From positions 221,258,208-221,322,207 of the forward strand of contig OV884058.1 of NCBI GenBank assembly GCA_930367215.1: 64,000 nt of DNA. Direction: 5' to 3'. The notes under the pieces are model-generated. The model made no database searches and had not been told where the DNA came from. It saw only the letters and a program-made list of their open reading frames with translations. The position numbers were made by a program, and so were the translations under genes. Shown piece after piece: positions 32,757 to 44,789 of the stretch (the first letter of the stretch is position 1; each line of letters starts with the position of its first letter). Origin of the DNA: Pollenia angustigena (taxonomy: Eukaryota; Arthropoda; Insecta; Diptera; Polleniidae).

Positions 32757-33277
32757 GGCTAAAGTTCATTAAATTTAATTTTCATTAAATTATTTTTATG
32801 AAGAAAGGAATTTTACAACATGAAATTAATAAATTTTTTTTTTTTGAAAAATGAAAAACAAAAAATTTACTTTGGATTTCGAGAAGAATTCTTGACAAAA
32901 AGTACGAAAAAAAAGAATTAAGGAAGAACATGTAAATCAATGAAAATAGATAATCATTTAAAGCAAATTTCAATCTACCAAAGGTAAAATACAATTTGGT
33001 TTAAAGATTGATGTTTGACTATTGACTATTGACTGCCTGCAGTCGTCGATGGCTGTCAGTGTTAAACGGCAAAACCCTCTGAAGGGATTGAGTGGTTACA
33101 ATTGAAACATGTAAGGGTAACTTGTACGTGAAAGCCTGGGTTCGATCCCCGCGGCAGTCAAGAATGAATAATTATCAATAAATTTTTATTAATTTCATGT
33201 TGTAAAATTCCTTTCTTCATAAAGATAATTAAATAAAAATTAAGTTCGATGATTTTTAGCCTTATGAAAAATATCAA
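32757..33277. mobile_element. Inverted-repeat element with tRNA-like core, copy 1
   Basis: The ends GGCTAAAG.. and ..TTTTAGCC are inverted, with TTA outside both. Inner arms GAAAGGAATTTTACAACATG and its complement near 33193 are perfect. The core (about 33055-33165) looks like a tRNA-derived sequence. The inner arms and a tRNA-like core recur at 48905-49200. Confidence 0.65.
33060..33165 (+). other. tRNA-like (Pol III promoter-like) core
   Basis: GGATTGAGTGG (box A-like) and GGGTTCGATCCC (a near-perfect box B/T-arm) are separated by about 50 bp. No complete cloverleaf or acceptor stem was found. It may be a SINE head captured in the TIR element. Confidence 0.45.
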
Positions 33278-34734
33278 AATTTGGATTGAAAATAAAAAAA
33301 AGAATATTTTATACAAGAAAGGACCTCGAGCTTGAAGATTTATTTGTTAGTTATATTAATCAAAAGGTCGAAAACAACTTCATCTAAGAATGATAATTCA
33401 AATTAAGAGTACTTAAATACGAAGTCAAAAACTGGCCCTTTATCTATTAAAAATCTTTTAAAAAGCTTTGAATTAATTGTACATTCGGAGTTTTTAACAT
33501 TAATTCATTTTCTCGTTTTTTTTCCTAAAAGGGTACATTCCTGGTAAATTTTAGATTGTTCCGAGTCCGGGTAAAACCACTAGCCAACACCCTAAACAAT
33601 AGATTTAAATACATTTTACCATAACCTTTCTCTTGTCATCTTAAAAAGAAGGTACGCTTAAGTTCTTGCTTTAAAAACCACTACATTTACATTTGTTTTA
33701 TGTTCTCCTTCTCACTTACAAGCCCAGGATTATCTAACTACCACTCATTTTAAAGAGAGGCGGGGTTTTAAGTACAAGTATATAACTATTTATAAGCATT
33801 TTACCAACAACTACGACAACAATTACAGCATATACATAGACCTCATTTTCTTGTTGTTATTATTATTTTTATTCCTTTTTTTTTTTTTTGAAAATTTCTT
33901 TTTGCATTATTTAGTTCAACCTTTTTTATGCAGCATTTTCTTTTTATGGTCTGCTTTTTAATGCCAGACATTTTAGTTGTTTATGAAATTGTTTGTTTTT
34001 TTGCACATTTTTTGCAAAAAAGAACTTGGAAAGCAAAAAGTTTTGTAGCCAACAATTTGTAGACTCAACTCTTTAGCATAAAATGACAAGACAGGCAGAC
34101 TTTGGTGGAGGGGTAGGAGGTGGAGGAGTGTGAGCCCAAGTAGTCTTTGTAAGTAAAAGTGCAAGAAAAGCGACTCGTTTTTTTTTAATATTTAAAATGT
34201 TTTCTTACGTTTCATTTCAATAAAATCATGCTTGATTTCTTTACATTTGTTTTTATGGTTGTGTCTTTTGCTCTTTTTTTCTTTAAGTTTATTCTGAAAA
34301 GGAAAAAGTTCAAACAGAAAAGAAGAAATAGAAAAGTAGAAAATACTTTTGAAGTTGTATTTCTTAAACAAAATTTTTTTAAAAAAAAAAGATGAGAGAA
34401 GAAATAGTTTTTTACTTTATTTTATTTTTGTTTGAAATAAAGTTGTTTGTTAAAATATTTTGCGGTTTATCAAAGGCATTAAAATAGTTAAATAAAACAA
34501 AGGTGCACAATGGGACTTATTAAAAAAAAAATAAAAATGGAAATTCCTATATTTATGTATGTATGTATGTGTAAGTATGTGTGTTTGTTTGTTCCTAAAA
34601 GTCTCATAACTACTGAACAGATTTTCCACAAGTGGCGTTGCCTAATTTCGCTGCTGGCAACTCAACTTTAGTTGTGTTACTGTCCGTGATCCAACCATTA
34701 AAAAACAATGAATTTTACTTCAGTTAATGGTAAT
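33278..34734. other. Long gene-free stretch, possibly unique
   Basis: No ORF with domain signals and no repeat partner was noticed. It contains T- and A-rich tracts and a TATG microsatellite (34555-34590). Confidence 0.35.
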
Positions 34735-35195
34735 TCGCAATTATTTTTCTTTTAAAATTTGATGTATTTAAGTTAATTATTTTAACAAAAAGAAACTGGG
34801 AATTGTTTTACACAAAACAAGTAAATTGTTTTTTATAGATGTGCAAGTAAAAATTTATTTTTGATAGTTAAATCATATAAAATAACTAAATATTCCTTTG
34901 TTTTTATGGAATTCGCGGTTGAAGTTTTGACAGTAAAAATTAAATGAATTTTTTGTTACTTTAAATTACATTTTCATTTAATTTTACATAAAGAAGTTTT
35001 GGAATAACTGTTAGAATCAGTTTAAGATACATTTGCTTGGAATTTTTAAGGGCCGTTTTCACTTAACGATAGCTAAATGTAGGAAATTATCAAAAAGATA
35101 ATACATTTTTAATTATCACAAGTTGACTCTACTCTAAAAGTGAAGGAGAAGGTAAAGAGAGCAACGTTCTACCTTTAACTTTGGTCGTACGGTTT

Positions 35196-35685
35196 ATACC
35201 ATGTTCACACGGACAGCAATATTCGTGTTTCGCTCTCTTATTCCTGTTTCGCGCCCCAAACATGATTGAAACGACTTGTTTCCCCATACAAAATTTTGAG
35301 AGCGAAACAGGTCGTTTCATTTTGAAACAGGCTGCGAAACTGGAAAAATGTACTATCATCTCCAATTTTGAACAGAGTTAGTTTATCTGAACTAGCTCTC
35401 AAAAAAAAAAAAAACCAAAACAAAGAAAAAAACAAAATAAAAATTGATGTTTAATTAAATAAAGTGATAATAATAACATAATAATATTAATAAAAGTATT
35501 AAATAATATTTTTTAAGTTTTATTAACTTTTTTATCTTTTTTAAAAAGATTCACACTAACAACACAAAAATTATGTCAAAATGAAACAAGAACGAATCGT
35601 ATGAAGAGCATGTTTGGCAATCTAGATTCAGAGAGCGAAACCAGTGGTTTATGGTTTATATCGTCGTATGAACATAGCATTAGAT
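35196..35685. mobile_element. Probable inverted-repeat element around AGCGAAAC motifs
   Basis: CCATGTTCACAC near 35200 pairs with GTATGAACATAGC near 35668. GTTTCGCTCTC and GAGAGCGAAAC occur in several orientations between. The ends are approximate. Confidence 0.35.
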
Positions 35686-35762
35686 TTGAGATTGCCATAT
35701 TATATTCAGATATTTTTTATATATGGCAACTCCAAGTATACGTATATTTTGTAAATTAATAG

Positions 35763-35987
35763 CAAGGCGAATTTATTACAGGTGGTCTTAAAAGCCCTGC
35801 TGATATTAGCAAAAATCACTGTTGGATGTCAAAATGTTGTTTATTCTCTTTTATTATCTTTGTTTCTGTTTTGTTTTATTTCTGTTTTTGACATTGTACA
35901 ATGATTTTACAAAAACAAATTGCTTGTGGTTTTTGTACGAGTTGTACTTGTTGTAGTACCGCGATTACCTGGGATGAATTCGCCTTG
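35763..35987. mobile_element. hAT MITE, CAAGGCGAATT family, 225 bp, perfect TSD
   Basis: Flanked by ATTAATAG on both sides (35755-35762, 35988-35995). It matches 16277-16485 in reverse orientation, with GCTGATATTAGC and GTACGAGTTGTACTTG blocks. Confidence 0.85.
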
Positions 35988-36647
35988 ATTAATAGTGTAC
36001 GCGGTATTTAATTAATACTTGCCATTATTAAAAAATATTTCTGCACTCAAAAATTTAAAATGAAAAAGTAAAAGAAAGTACGTAGTTGCCAGTTCGTATT
36101 TTTATTTTTGGCAAAAATAGTCGGTATTTACTTTAGTATTGCCACATTTTTAAAAATGCTGATTATTTTTATTCAGAAGTTGTGAAAACGAAAAATAGTT
36201 AAAGGTAACTTTATTCCTCACTAGTGCTACAGGTACCATTAACGATTTCGATCTTTATTTATTTTTCGTGTTTATTTATTTAAAAATGACTGAACGGAAT
36301 ACTTCTTAAATAAACTACAGTCCGTTACTGTAATAATATTGTGAGTGTATAAAACATGTCATTGCGCCAGTAAACTAACGGATCTGCGTTTAAAGAAATA
36401 TAAGGAGATCTGAGGCATCTCTCGAATTCTTCTTTAATGAAAAAAATAATATAACGTACTTAAAGATACAAGATTTGTGAGAACATTTCGCTACTTGGTA
36501 CAGTGAAAGATTTCAGTCAAATACGTATAACTTTGTTGTTTCATTTTGTAAAGCAATAAAACTTAGTACGAAGGCCGTTGTATTCACGTTTTTTAATATT
36601 TTTTTATGAGATTTGCTCCATGTTTTCAACAATTGTTACTATTTCAT

Positions 36648-36979
36648 ATCGTTACTTAAAATGCAAAAGGCCCTAACTAACCAAACATCAGCTTTTTCAT
36701 TGATTCTGATGCATTGCATCAACGCAAATTTCTACAAATAAGTTTTGGAAGTTTTCGATCATCTAAATTTTAAATTCTAAACGCTAAAAAGTTAAACTAA
36801 CTAACAATTTGAATAATATTCAACATTGTCAATTGTCAAAACTAGTTGTAGGTTTTACAAGAAAAATAAACTGTAAGCAGTTTAAGGCGATTTATTAATT
36901 CATCATTTTAAATAGTTTCTGCTTCTCCTGTAAAACTGTCAAAATATTAGATAGGGCCTTTGCGGTTTAGGTGCCGATA
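36648..36979. mobile_element. GGCCCT-TIR MITE copy 2 (uninterrupted)
   Basis: TATCGTTACTTAAAATGCAA and the complement of TTTGCGGTTTAGGTGCCGATA enclose 330 bp with CTATTTAAAATG and CTCCTGTAAAA blocks shared with 13767-15146. A fragment of the same right end occurs at 59755-59822. It is non-coding. Confidence 0.65.
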
Positions 36980-37661
36980 TATTTTTGAAATTTTATGTGT
37001 TTCCACCAGTGTTTCCAGATTGCACCAGTACCCAGAAAAAAGTAAAACAAGGTTTTGATCACCAAAATAATTGAAACAAGCAAAAAATTGTTTAATTTTG
37101 CACCTATCACCGAAATGATTATACCAATTACTCAAATTTGCAAAAATTGCACAACAAGGATTTTTTTTCAAATTAAAAAGTTTTTACATTTTAATTACAA
37201 AAATAATTGAAAAAATTATTAATATTAAACAATATTTTAATTGAATGAATTAACAAATTAATTAAAAAAAATCAATATTTTAATTGAATGAATTACTAAC
37301 GTAATTGATTTCAATACAGAAAATTAATTATTTTAATAATTGTATTGATTAAAACAGTGATTGAATTTTTGCATTAAATCGATTAAATTTTTAATTGAAT
37401 AATTTAAACAGTGTATTTGAAATACACTCTAAATTCAATTACGCAAATTATTCAATCAAACAAATTGTTAATTGAATAAGTTTGTTAAATCAATTCAGTT
37501 GATGGTTAAATGAAGCAAAATAATAATATTTAAAATAGGTATATGTTTTATTTAAATATGGTTAAAAAATAACTTGTTTTATTTGTTTAATTGTAATAGC
37601 TCATGCTTAATTGTACAAATTTTGGAAGATTTTTTTGACAGAGGAATTTCATACATACAAC
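36980..37661. other. AT-rich stretch with TTAATTGAA motifs
   Basis: 37180-37520 is dominated by AATTGAATGAATTA-type motifs in both orientations, like 54640-54880 and 38690-38832. It is probably a decayed AT-rich motif-array element. There is no gene. Confidence 0.4.
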
Positions 37662-37953
37662 CAAGGCCTATCCAATACGTCTGCTTACTACTACAACAAT
37701 ACAACAATACAACAATACAAAAAACAACAGGCATTTTGTTTGTGTAAAATTCCTCGCCGTTGTCAAAATCTTACTACTACATAGGCAAAACAAAAGGAAA
37801 AATGTGTTTTGTGTGCATGTATGTGTGGCAAAAAACCAAAAAAGTAAACAAAAATATACACGTATATGGAAAATGTAAACAACTCTTGATATCGTTGAGG
37901 AAAAAACCAAATAAACATCTGGCTTCTTAAGCAGACCTATTGAATAGACCTTG
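37662..37953. mobile_element. hAT MITE, CAAGGCCTATCCAATA type, 292 bp, perfect TSD
   Basis: CAAGGCCTATCCAATACGTC and AGACCTATTGAATAGACCTTG are inverted ends. CATACAAC flanks both sides (37654-37661, 37954-37961). It contains an ACAACAATACAACAATAC short tandem repeat. It is a third subfamily of the CAAGG-ended hAT MITEs. Confidence 0.8.
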
Positions 37954-38008
37954 CATACAACTTTGTATAAAATTGTAGAATAACTGTGATTCTTCAGGGT
38001 ATTCAAGA

Positions 38009-38272
38009 TTGAAAACAAAAAACTGTTTTTGTTGTGTAATTTGGCTGTACTTTTTTCACCTATTCACTTTAAACGCGCAACATGAAATGACGCCAAAAAT
38101 AATTCAAGAATTAACAAACGAAGAAAATAAACACCAAATTTCGATTGCGACCATAACCACCGTCAACACTGTGGTCAGCCACAAGGCGATTTTTTATTTT
38201 ACGCATAATATACAAATGTATGTAGGCTCATTATTGACATTGTTGGTGGTCATAATTGTAATTCGTCTATAA
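38009..38272 (+). CDS. Small ORF with signal-like N-terminus and C-terminal hydrophobic segment
   Basis: An 87-residue frame not overlapping any recognised repeat. Residues 8-23 (CCVIWLYFFHLFTLNA) are hydrophobic after a basic start, resembling a signal peptide. Residues 72-87 (YVGSLLTLLVVIIVIRL) resemble a membrane anchor. The middle is polar. No family was recognised and no codon-usage test is possible here. It may be a chance ORF in AT-rich DNA. Confidence 0.2.
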   Translation: MKTKNCFCCVIWLYFFHLFTLNAQHEMTPKIIQELTNEENKHQISIATITTVNTVVSHKAIFYFTHNIQMYVGSLLTLLVVIIVIRL

Positions 38273-38435
38273 CAAATTTCAGTTCATTTTTTACTTGTTG
38301 ATAGTTTTTTTTTGCACGCGACGCTTTCTGTTCTTTTTGATTAAAAAAACAAGTGTGTATGTACATGTAAGGGCAAAGACAATAAATTTATAAAGATGTT
38401 GGTTGCACTTGTAACATTTTGCGCAAACTGTTGAT

Positions 38436-38624
38436 CAAAATGTACTAATAAAGTGACCTCACAAGCGCAGCTGTTTGCAGTAATTTTCTTCGTGTGTGAC
38501 GTTTGTCGTCATTTTTTTTGTTTATTTACTTTTTTTTATAAGGCATTTTGACACTTGCCGTCTCAATTCTAGCAACAAAATGCATGTTGGTGTAGTACTG
38601 AGGTCACTTTGTTAATACATTTTG
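38436..38624. mobile_element. hAT MITE, 189 bp, CAAAATGTA TIR, perfect TSD
   Basis: CAAAATGTACTAATAAAGTG and the complement of CACTTTGTTAATACATTTTG form the ends. CTGTTGAT flanks both sides (38428-38435, 38625-38632). It is non-coding. Confidence 0.8.
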
Positions 38625-38821
38625 CTGTTGATGAGGGAGGAAAGCAAAAATGAGAAAGAAACAAAGTGTTCAATTCAAACAACCGAGTTGATTGATTAAA
38701 TTAAACTTATAATTATAATTTAGCTTAAAATCAAGTAAAATTTTAATTGAAAAAAAAGGTAATCAAATTTATTTTAAAATTCAAAAATCACTATTAATTG
38801 AAAAAAACTGCCAATAATTTT

Positions 38822-38925
38822 TTCTGTGTAGGATAGCTGGTAGTGAGCTAATCTTTCAGTGCCGATGTTGCGGGTTCGATTCCCGCCAGAGACAAGCGTA
38901 GAGATTCGCGGGAATAGCTTAGTGT
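38822..38925 (+). mobile_element. tRNA-derived SINE, copy 2
   Basis: TAGCTGGTAGTGAGCTAATC (box A-like) and GCGGGTTCGATTCCCGC (a perfect T-arm with box B) are followed by AAGCGTAGAGATTCGCGGG, matching the SINE at 29411-29563. It has no A tail and abuts the hAT-like element at 38926. Confidence 0.65.
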
Positions 38926-40054
38926 TCGGTTCGGTAGGTTTGTGGAAAACACATACGCTCATAGTGTTTGTGTAGAAAATTAAAAAAAATAACGTTTCGC
39001 TCTTTGTCATCTATCGAACACAAAAAAACTGTATTTTTCTAACTCAATAAAAGAAGACAACATTTAATTCTGTTCAGTTTTTTTTTTTTGAAAAACCCAC
39101 AAACTTCATTGTGTTCGGTTCGGTTCGGTTCGGTTCATTAATGTACGACCCTTTTGGCTGGTAAAAAAAACCAAAATTTTTTTTCCAAAACAAAATACAC
39201 ATACGAAAGAAAAACCAGCTAAATAATTTAACACAAACAAAAAGTATGCACAATACACACATAAGCTGTTCGTGCTGCGGTCGTTGCTAAAATTTGTGTT
39301 TCTTCATTTCTTTATCAATATAAAAAAAGAAAAATTATAGAACATTATAACGGAACCTTGATAATTAATTTTTGAATCCAAAGAAAAACTTTGATAACTA
39401 ATATGCATGTGGCAGTGTAAATAAAACTGAACTGGCAAAATAAAATAAAGATATTTGTTTTATTTTTGTTTTTTCTTTACCCACTTACAACTACATTTAG
39501 AGTTGACAAAAAATCAACCAATTGTGGTCGGGACTGTAAGAAAAGATAAACTCACTGTTTATTGTTGTTGTTTTTGTTTAAGCTTTGATATTGTTACAAG
39601 TAAAACTGGGGCTTATAATTCTTATTCGCTTAACAGTTTTATGTGTATAATATCTTTAGTTTTTCTAAAATCTTTGGATGAAGTTTCCTGACGATCTGGC
39701 CTAAGCAACCAGTGAAATGCACATAGGAATAGCTTATCCCATCAACAATAAACTTTAGTTTGTCAAAAGTATGAAATGGAAATTTAGCACATTATAACGG
39801 AACCTTGATAATTTATTTTTGAATCCCAAGAAAAACTTTGATATTAAAATTGTATGTTTGTCTACAGTATCACTTCAATTGTTCTGTTTTTTGACGAAGG
39901 ACAGAACATTATATAATGTTCGGCTTTCTTTCTTGAAAATAGTTACGAACGCTCTTAAGGGATGTGTTCGTCTAAACAATCTCTAAAAAATAGATATCAT
40001 TCTTGGGTGTGTAAGCCGAGCGTTAAAAAATGTACTGTTTATTTTCGAACACTG
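38926..40054. mobile_element. CAGTGTTCG hAT-like element copy 2, 5' end lost, interrupted
   Basis: TGTTCGGTTCGGTAGGTTTG to TTCGAACACTG matches 27100-27618. The left TIR is missing where the SINE abuts. An insert (39430-39785) shares sequence with dispersed repeat R1. AGAACATTATAACGGAACC and GCACATTATAACGGAACC on either side of the insert suggest a local duplication. Confidence 0.65.
39430..39785 (+). repeat. Dispersed repeat R1, copy 2
   Basis: Contains CACTTACAACTACA, GATATTGTTACAAGTA, TTCGCTTAACAG, CTGGCCTAAGCAACCAG and GCTTATCCCATCAACAATAAA, colinear with 50120-50490 on the minus strand and partly with 13255-13410. The class is unknown and it is non-coding. Confidence 0.65.
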
Positions 40055-40159
40055 GTTTCCACACGTTGGAAGTTTTAGTATCGGCAATAATATGGATCAC
40101 TTAACGGGTAATAATTTAAAAAACTTAGTCTAACTTGATTGCAAAACTCATACCACTTA

Positions 40160-40782
40160 AGGAGCGTATAGACGACATGTTTTTGCCATCTGACATGTCA
40201 AATTTCCCACTGCAAAACACATACATGTCGTGTGTTACCTTTTTAACTTTGCTTCTGTAAAAATCATCTGACAAAATTTCAATTAGAGCGTGCTCTATTT
40301 TTTTCTGACAAACCATCTGACATCAGAAATCTATGCCGGGAAGAAACTGGCAGCGGCGTCAACTATTGACGGAATCATTAGCCGGCTGAAGTTAATATTT
40401 TACAATACCAAGATATGTATGCTCATCTCACCATTGAATATAATTTATGTAAATATATACATAAAAACCGTTTCATTTTAAAATTCTAAATTGGTATCTT
40501 TACATAAAAGAAAAAAATGTTAAGATGGCTAAATTATTTTACGGCGCGAATAAATATTTTCGTGGCGGCAGCAAGCTATTTTGAAACCGAGAACTACTTT
40601 GGTTTCTGCAATAACAATGCGAAAAAAAAACAGAGACAATGTCAGAAGCAAATTACATGTACGTTTGTGACCGAATATTATAAACCTTATGTGAAACAGC
40701 AATTTTGACAGACATGAACAATTACATGTGACTTGAAAATTTGACATGTCAGATGACAAATACATGTCGTGTACGGGCGCCT
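40160..40782. mobile_element. MITE, 623 bp, AGGAGCGTATAGACG TIR, TTA TSD
   Basis: The left end AGGAGCGTATAGACGACATG and the right end, in reverse, AGGCGCCCGTACACGACATG continue into shared ATCTGACATGTCAAATTT. TTA is on both sides (40157-40159, 40783-40785). Short frames inside are incidental. Confidence 0.75.
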
Positions 40783-40785
40783 TTA

Positions 40786-41867
40786 CTTAGGTCCTGTACT
40801 ATCTTAAAAATCCAAGCAAAGTTCGAACTTACCAAACTTTCTATATGTATATAGATACAAGAAATTTTATATAAACGTTGTGGTAAAAATGATCAAAAAT
40901 TATTTGGTTGACTTAAAAGAGTATAATTTTTCAACGACCGAAGAAAAAATTCAATTTATATGACAAATATCAAAAATTAGGCTACCCCGGAATTCGTTGT
41001 AGAAAAAGGCAAGTAATTGAATTAAAGTCTAATAATGAAATATGAAAACTTTTAGGCACTCCTACTACAGTAAAGTAGGCGGCAGATTGTAAACGAATAT
41101 TGCAAATCGTCGGCTTAATATGAAACCCTGCTAGATCCCTTTCAGCACATTTTACAGGAGAGACAAAAAACTTTTTATATTTCGTATTTGCAGCTTGAAA
41201 GGAAAACCAAAATTATTGTTGGTTTTACATACTTCAAGACTCAAATTGAAGAAAAACCACATGTTGGTCGACGAGGCGTATCTTTTTCTACCACACGGCA
41301 TCAAAATCCCAACTGGCTTAAAAAATGGATTTAGCACGTTTGCATAATAAACTGTCGATATGTGTTTCTAAGTCCAAACAAAAAACAAAAAAAAAAAACA
41401 AAGAAAAACGGAATTACTTCTGTGATTTGGTGCAAACAGAAACAGCTAACTCATTATTCTATTTTAATTTTATGCTCTGCTTTTAATGTTGTATTTCTCT
41501 ATTTGAAATCTTCTCATTTTCACATACACGCATATCGTGAATAAGAAGTGAACAGTTTCTTCTCTCAAAATTTTGCTTTTCCCCATAAATTTTTTGGGAA
41601 AAGGGAACTGATTTCGAGGGAAATTTTATTCACGATAACGGTAATAGTTTATACGAAACAAGCCTTTAGAACGTGAATTCAATACCATCCGGCTGGAAAA
41701 TCACATTTGGTATGTCGGTTTTGTTATTGAAAAGGTATTGAAAAGAGAATTTTCATGTTAAAAAAAAAAACGCTTGCCGCTCTTGTTTAGGTAGCTCAGT
41801 AAGTTATTAAGCAAAAAATAGGAATCGCAAATTAAATTGTGTGTTCAAAAACTTAACTAAAAACAAG
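40786..41867. other. Gene-free stretch
   Basis: No domain-bearing ORF, TIR element or repeat partner was found. A-rich tracts occur around 41380 and 41760. Confidence 0.35.
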
Positions 41868-41905
41868 TAAGAGTGCTATATTCGGCTGGGCCGAATCTTT
41901 GATAC
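41868..41905 (-). repeat. Helentron-like terminus
   Basis: AACAAGTAAGAGTGCTATAT and TTCGGCTGGGCCGAA are the inverted form of the hairpin terminus seen at 10845-10883. It is cut off by the element at 41906. Confidence 0.6.
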
Positions 41906-42793
41906 TAGGGTATTCATTTAACCGGGCTTTTGATTTATTCGGTTAATCGCTCGATTAATTAACCGGGGTTTTTGTTTAATCGATTAATAATCGGTTAATT
42001 TTGTAATTGATCGGTTAACCGATTAATAAAGTATTTTTTATAAATAGTGTAATTTCAATGAATAAAAATGAAAAATTATTTATTATATGCAGTTATTAGT
42101 TAAAAAAAATAAACAATGACATAAGAATACGTGAACTAAAACAAACAAACAAACAAAAAAAAAACGAATTATTCATATTTGATTAATACATATTCGGCCA
42201 CGTTTTGTAAATCGAAATCAAGTGAAATTGAAATCGATGGAGCTTTTTAATTCAATTCTTTTTTAATGATTGTAGCTTTTCCTGATTTCAAAAGTAGTTT
42301 TGTTAAAGACGTGTGGTCCTCAAAGTATGAGGTAATGCAAAAGAAATATTTTTATTAATTTTAAACACAAGATAGAATTAAAAACTTTTTTGATTTCAAT
42401 TTCACGTGATTTCGATTTCCAGAAAAAGGCCGATTATGTATTTAGTAAAAAAAAAAATTGTAAGATCATTTTATTAGTAATTTAAATACTTAAAGATCTT
42501 ATAAAATAATCTTTTAGATAAATAATTTGGTTAAAATGTATTGATAAATTTTGACTTGGAAAAATTTCTTTCACTTATCGTAGATGTGGAGAAATCGAAA
42601 GCAACCCATAATACAGAATATCTAAATTCTAAGTTTTTTTCTGGATTTCTCTAAACATATAAAATCTTTCAGTATACCATTTAAATCCTGTTTTATTTTT
42701 TAAAATTTTTAACACTTCTAATGGTTTGGGTTAATTCTGTTGTTGCGTTACTATCTGTTTTTTAAAAAAAGTATATACAGAAGGAAATACATA

Positions 42794-43050
42794 TCTGTGG
42801 TTTTCATGGGCAACCGCGTATGTCTTAAAATAAAATTTTTCAGGAGAGCCGAAAAAAGCATTCTAGTTCAAACTATGGGTTAGATATTGCACCTTTTGAA
42901 CTTTGTAATTGAGTTAAAACATCGGAATGGGTCTATCTGATTTTAAAAATTTTAAAAAAAATGTAAAGAGCGCTTAAAATTAAGCAATATGGCATCAACA
43001 TTTCTAAATCGAAAAAATAGACATACGCGGTTGCCCATGAAAACCACAGA
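42794..43050. mobile_element. MITE, 257 bp, perfect ~30-bp TIR, TA flanks
   Basis: TCTGTGGTTTTCATGGGCAA followed by CCGCGTATGTCT is repeated exactly inverted at 43020-43050. TA on both sides suggests a Tc1/mariner-type MITE. It is non-coding. Confidence 0.8.
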
Positions 43051-43122
43051 TATATTGTATAAAAAAATAATTCTAAACACAACTTTTGGTGCACTTTGGC
43101 AATTTTTTGGAGAATTTTTGTA

Positions 43123-44096
43123 CACTCACAATATTCTCTACGTAAAATTAACTGAAATTGTTATATAAAATAAATGAAAATTCAGTTAAAAACCGGTCTA
43201 CTTATTTTTCATTTATTTTTAACGAAAAGTACATTTAATTTTTACTGTCAAAAATTCAACTCCATGTTCCGTAAAAACAAATTAATTTTCAGTTATTTTA
43301 CATAAATTAACTATCAAAAAATTAACTACATATTCCGTAAAAAGCAACGGAATATTCAGTTAGTTAATAATAAAAAAAACTATCAAAAAATTAACTGAAT
43401 ATTCCGTAAAAACAAAGAAATATTCAGTTATTTTATGAAGTTAAGTATTTTTTGTTTACTTCAGAAAACAATTTTTAAAAAACCAGATAGACACCTGTCC
43501 GCTTGTTGTCTAATGAGAGAGAGAAAGAATGTTATTATTAACTTACCCCGTTACACACGTTTGTCTTGCTTTTGCTGTACTGACCACGTTGGTTACAGAA
43601 GAATTCTCAATTATAAGACACCAGCAGCATGAATGATATGGCTTTGTAATTATTTTACTTTTAAAATTTGATGTATTGAACTAAATTATTTTAACAAATA
43701 GTAAATGGGAATTGCTTACACAAAACAAGCAATTAATTTTTTATACATAAGTGAAAATTTATTTTTGGTAGTTAAATTATATAAAATAACTAAAAGTTCA
43801 TTTATTTTTACGGAATATGTAGTTAATTTTTTGACAGTAAAAATTAAATAAACTTTTCGTTGCTTTAAATTACATTTTTATTTAATTTAACGTAAAGAAG
43901 AATTTAACTCAATCAACGGACAATATCGACTGCAACTGAAAATTCGTATTAATTTGCACTTAGTTTTTTGAATAACTGTTGGAATCAGTTAAAAATTAAT
44001 TTGCTTGGAATTATAAATATTTATTTATTTAAAAATGACTGAACGGAATATTTCTTAAATAAACTACAGTCCGTTACTGTAATAATATTGTGAGTG
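43123..44096. mobile_element. CACTCACAATATT-TIR element copy 1, TA flanks
   Basis: CACTCACAATATT and AATATTGTGAGTG are perfect ends with TA outside. The body repeats CGGAATATTCAGTTA and AACTGAATATTCCGT-like motifs in both orientations. The second half matches 34735-36347. Confidence 0.75.
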
Positions 44097-44504
44097 TACG
44101 GATAACGTCGTATAATTGTTCATCGTTGCACTGTAGAATGTTTTTAAAAAAGCGAGGTGCTTTGCAACCGACGTTTTGGAACTCACTCATTATTTGAAAC
44201 ACAAAAAATAAGGTTTAATACTACTAAAAATTATAATTAAAAATTATAATTTTTGTTACAACGGTTAATCGATTAATCGACTGAAATTAACCGGTTTAAT
44301 CGTTAATCGAAAAAAGCCAATTTTAAATTAACCGATCAGTTAATCGGGTAGTAATTAATCGGTTAACCGATTAACGGTTAACCGAATGAATACCCTAGTA
44401 CTTACACAAGAGTGCACACGAATTCTATGTCTACGTCACACGACAATAAATCTTGTTTTTTTGATTCATGGTTTTAAGTATTTTAATATTGGCCAATGGT
44501 TTTA

Positions 44505-44789
44505 AGCAGCCCATACACTTGCAATATTATTGTATATGATTTTCGCCATATTATTTTCTCCATTATTATGCAATAAGTCGCACAAAGGTTTCATTCATTC
44601 AATAAAAAGGTGAACATAACCTATAGGAATAACATAAACAGCATTGTACAATGTTGCCAACACATTTCAATCAAAGTCTTTTGATTGTTGCCAATATATT
44701 GTGCCACCATCGAATATCACAAACACATTGGCGATCTAATTTTAGAATACGTAAAATTAAACAATTTTATTGCAAGTGTATGAGCCGCT
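44505..44789. mobile_element. MITE, 285 bp, TTA TSD
   Basis: AGCAGCCCATACACTTGCAA and the complement of TTGCAAGTGTATGAGCCGCT are the ends. TTA is on both sides (44502-44504, 44790-44792). It is non-coding. Confidence 0.75.

Larger units (their letters stand above)
34735..36347. mobile_element. CACTCACAATATT-TIR element copy 2, 5'-truncated and interrupted
   Basis: 34738-35045 and 36245-36347 are colinear with 43650-44096 and end with the same AATATTGTGAGTG followed by TA. About 1.2 kb (35048-36240) is inserted between the two parts. The left TIR is missing. Confidence 0.65.
41906..44397. mobile_element. TTAACCGATTAA-array element copy 1, with nested insertions
   Basis: TIRs TAGGGTATTCATTTAACCG and CGGTTAACCGAATGAATACCCTA-type end. 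The first 120 bp and last 150 bp are dense in TTAATCGGTTAACCGATTAA-like motifs. Two further TIR elements (42794-43050, 43123-44096) lie within. It sits in a Helentron-like remnant. Confidence 0.75.

Noticed and set aside
33060..33165. Possible functional tRNA gene
   Set aside because: It has a good box B but no acceptor stem pairing or recognisable anticodon arm; called tRNA-like only.
37668..38018. 116-residue minus-strand ORF
   Set aside because: It covers almost exactly the hAT MITE at 37662-37953; the inverted repeats and ACAACAATAC repeat explain it.
38822..38925. Possible functional tRNA gene
   Set aside because: The T-arm is perfect, but the body and position match a dispersed SINE and the acceptor stem is lacking.
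41906..44397. 8-bp target duplication for TTAACCG copy 1
   Set aside because: TTTGATAC and GTACTTAC do not match; only TA is common, unlike copy 2, so the insertion site may be rearranged.
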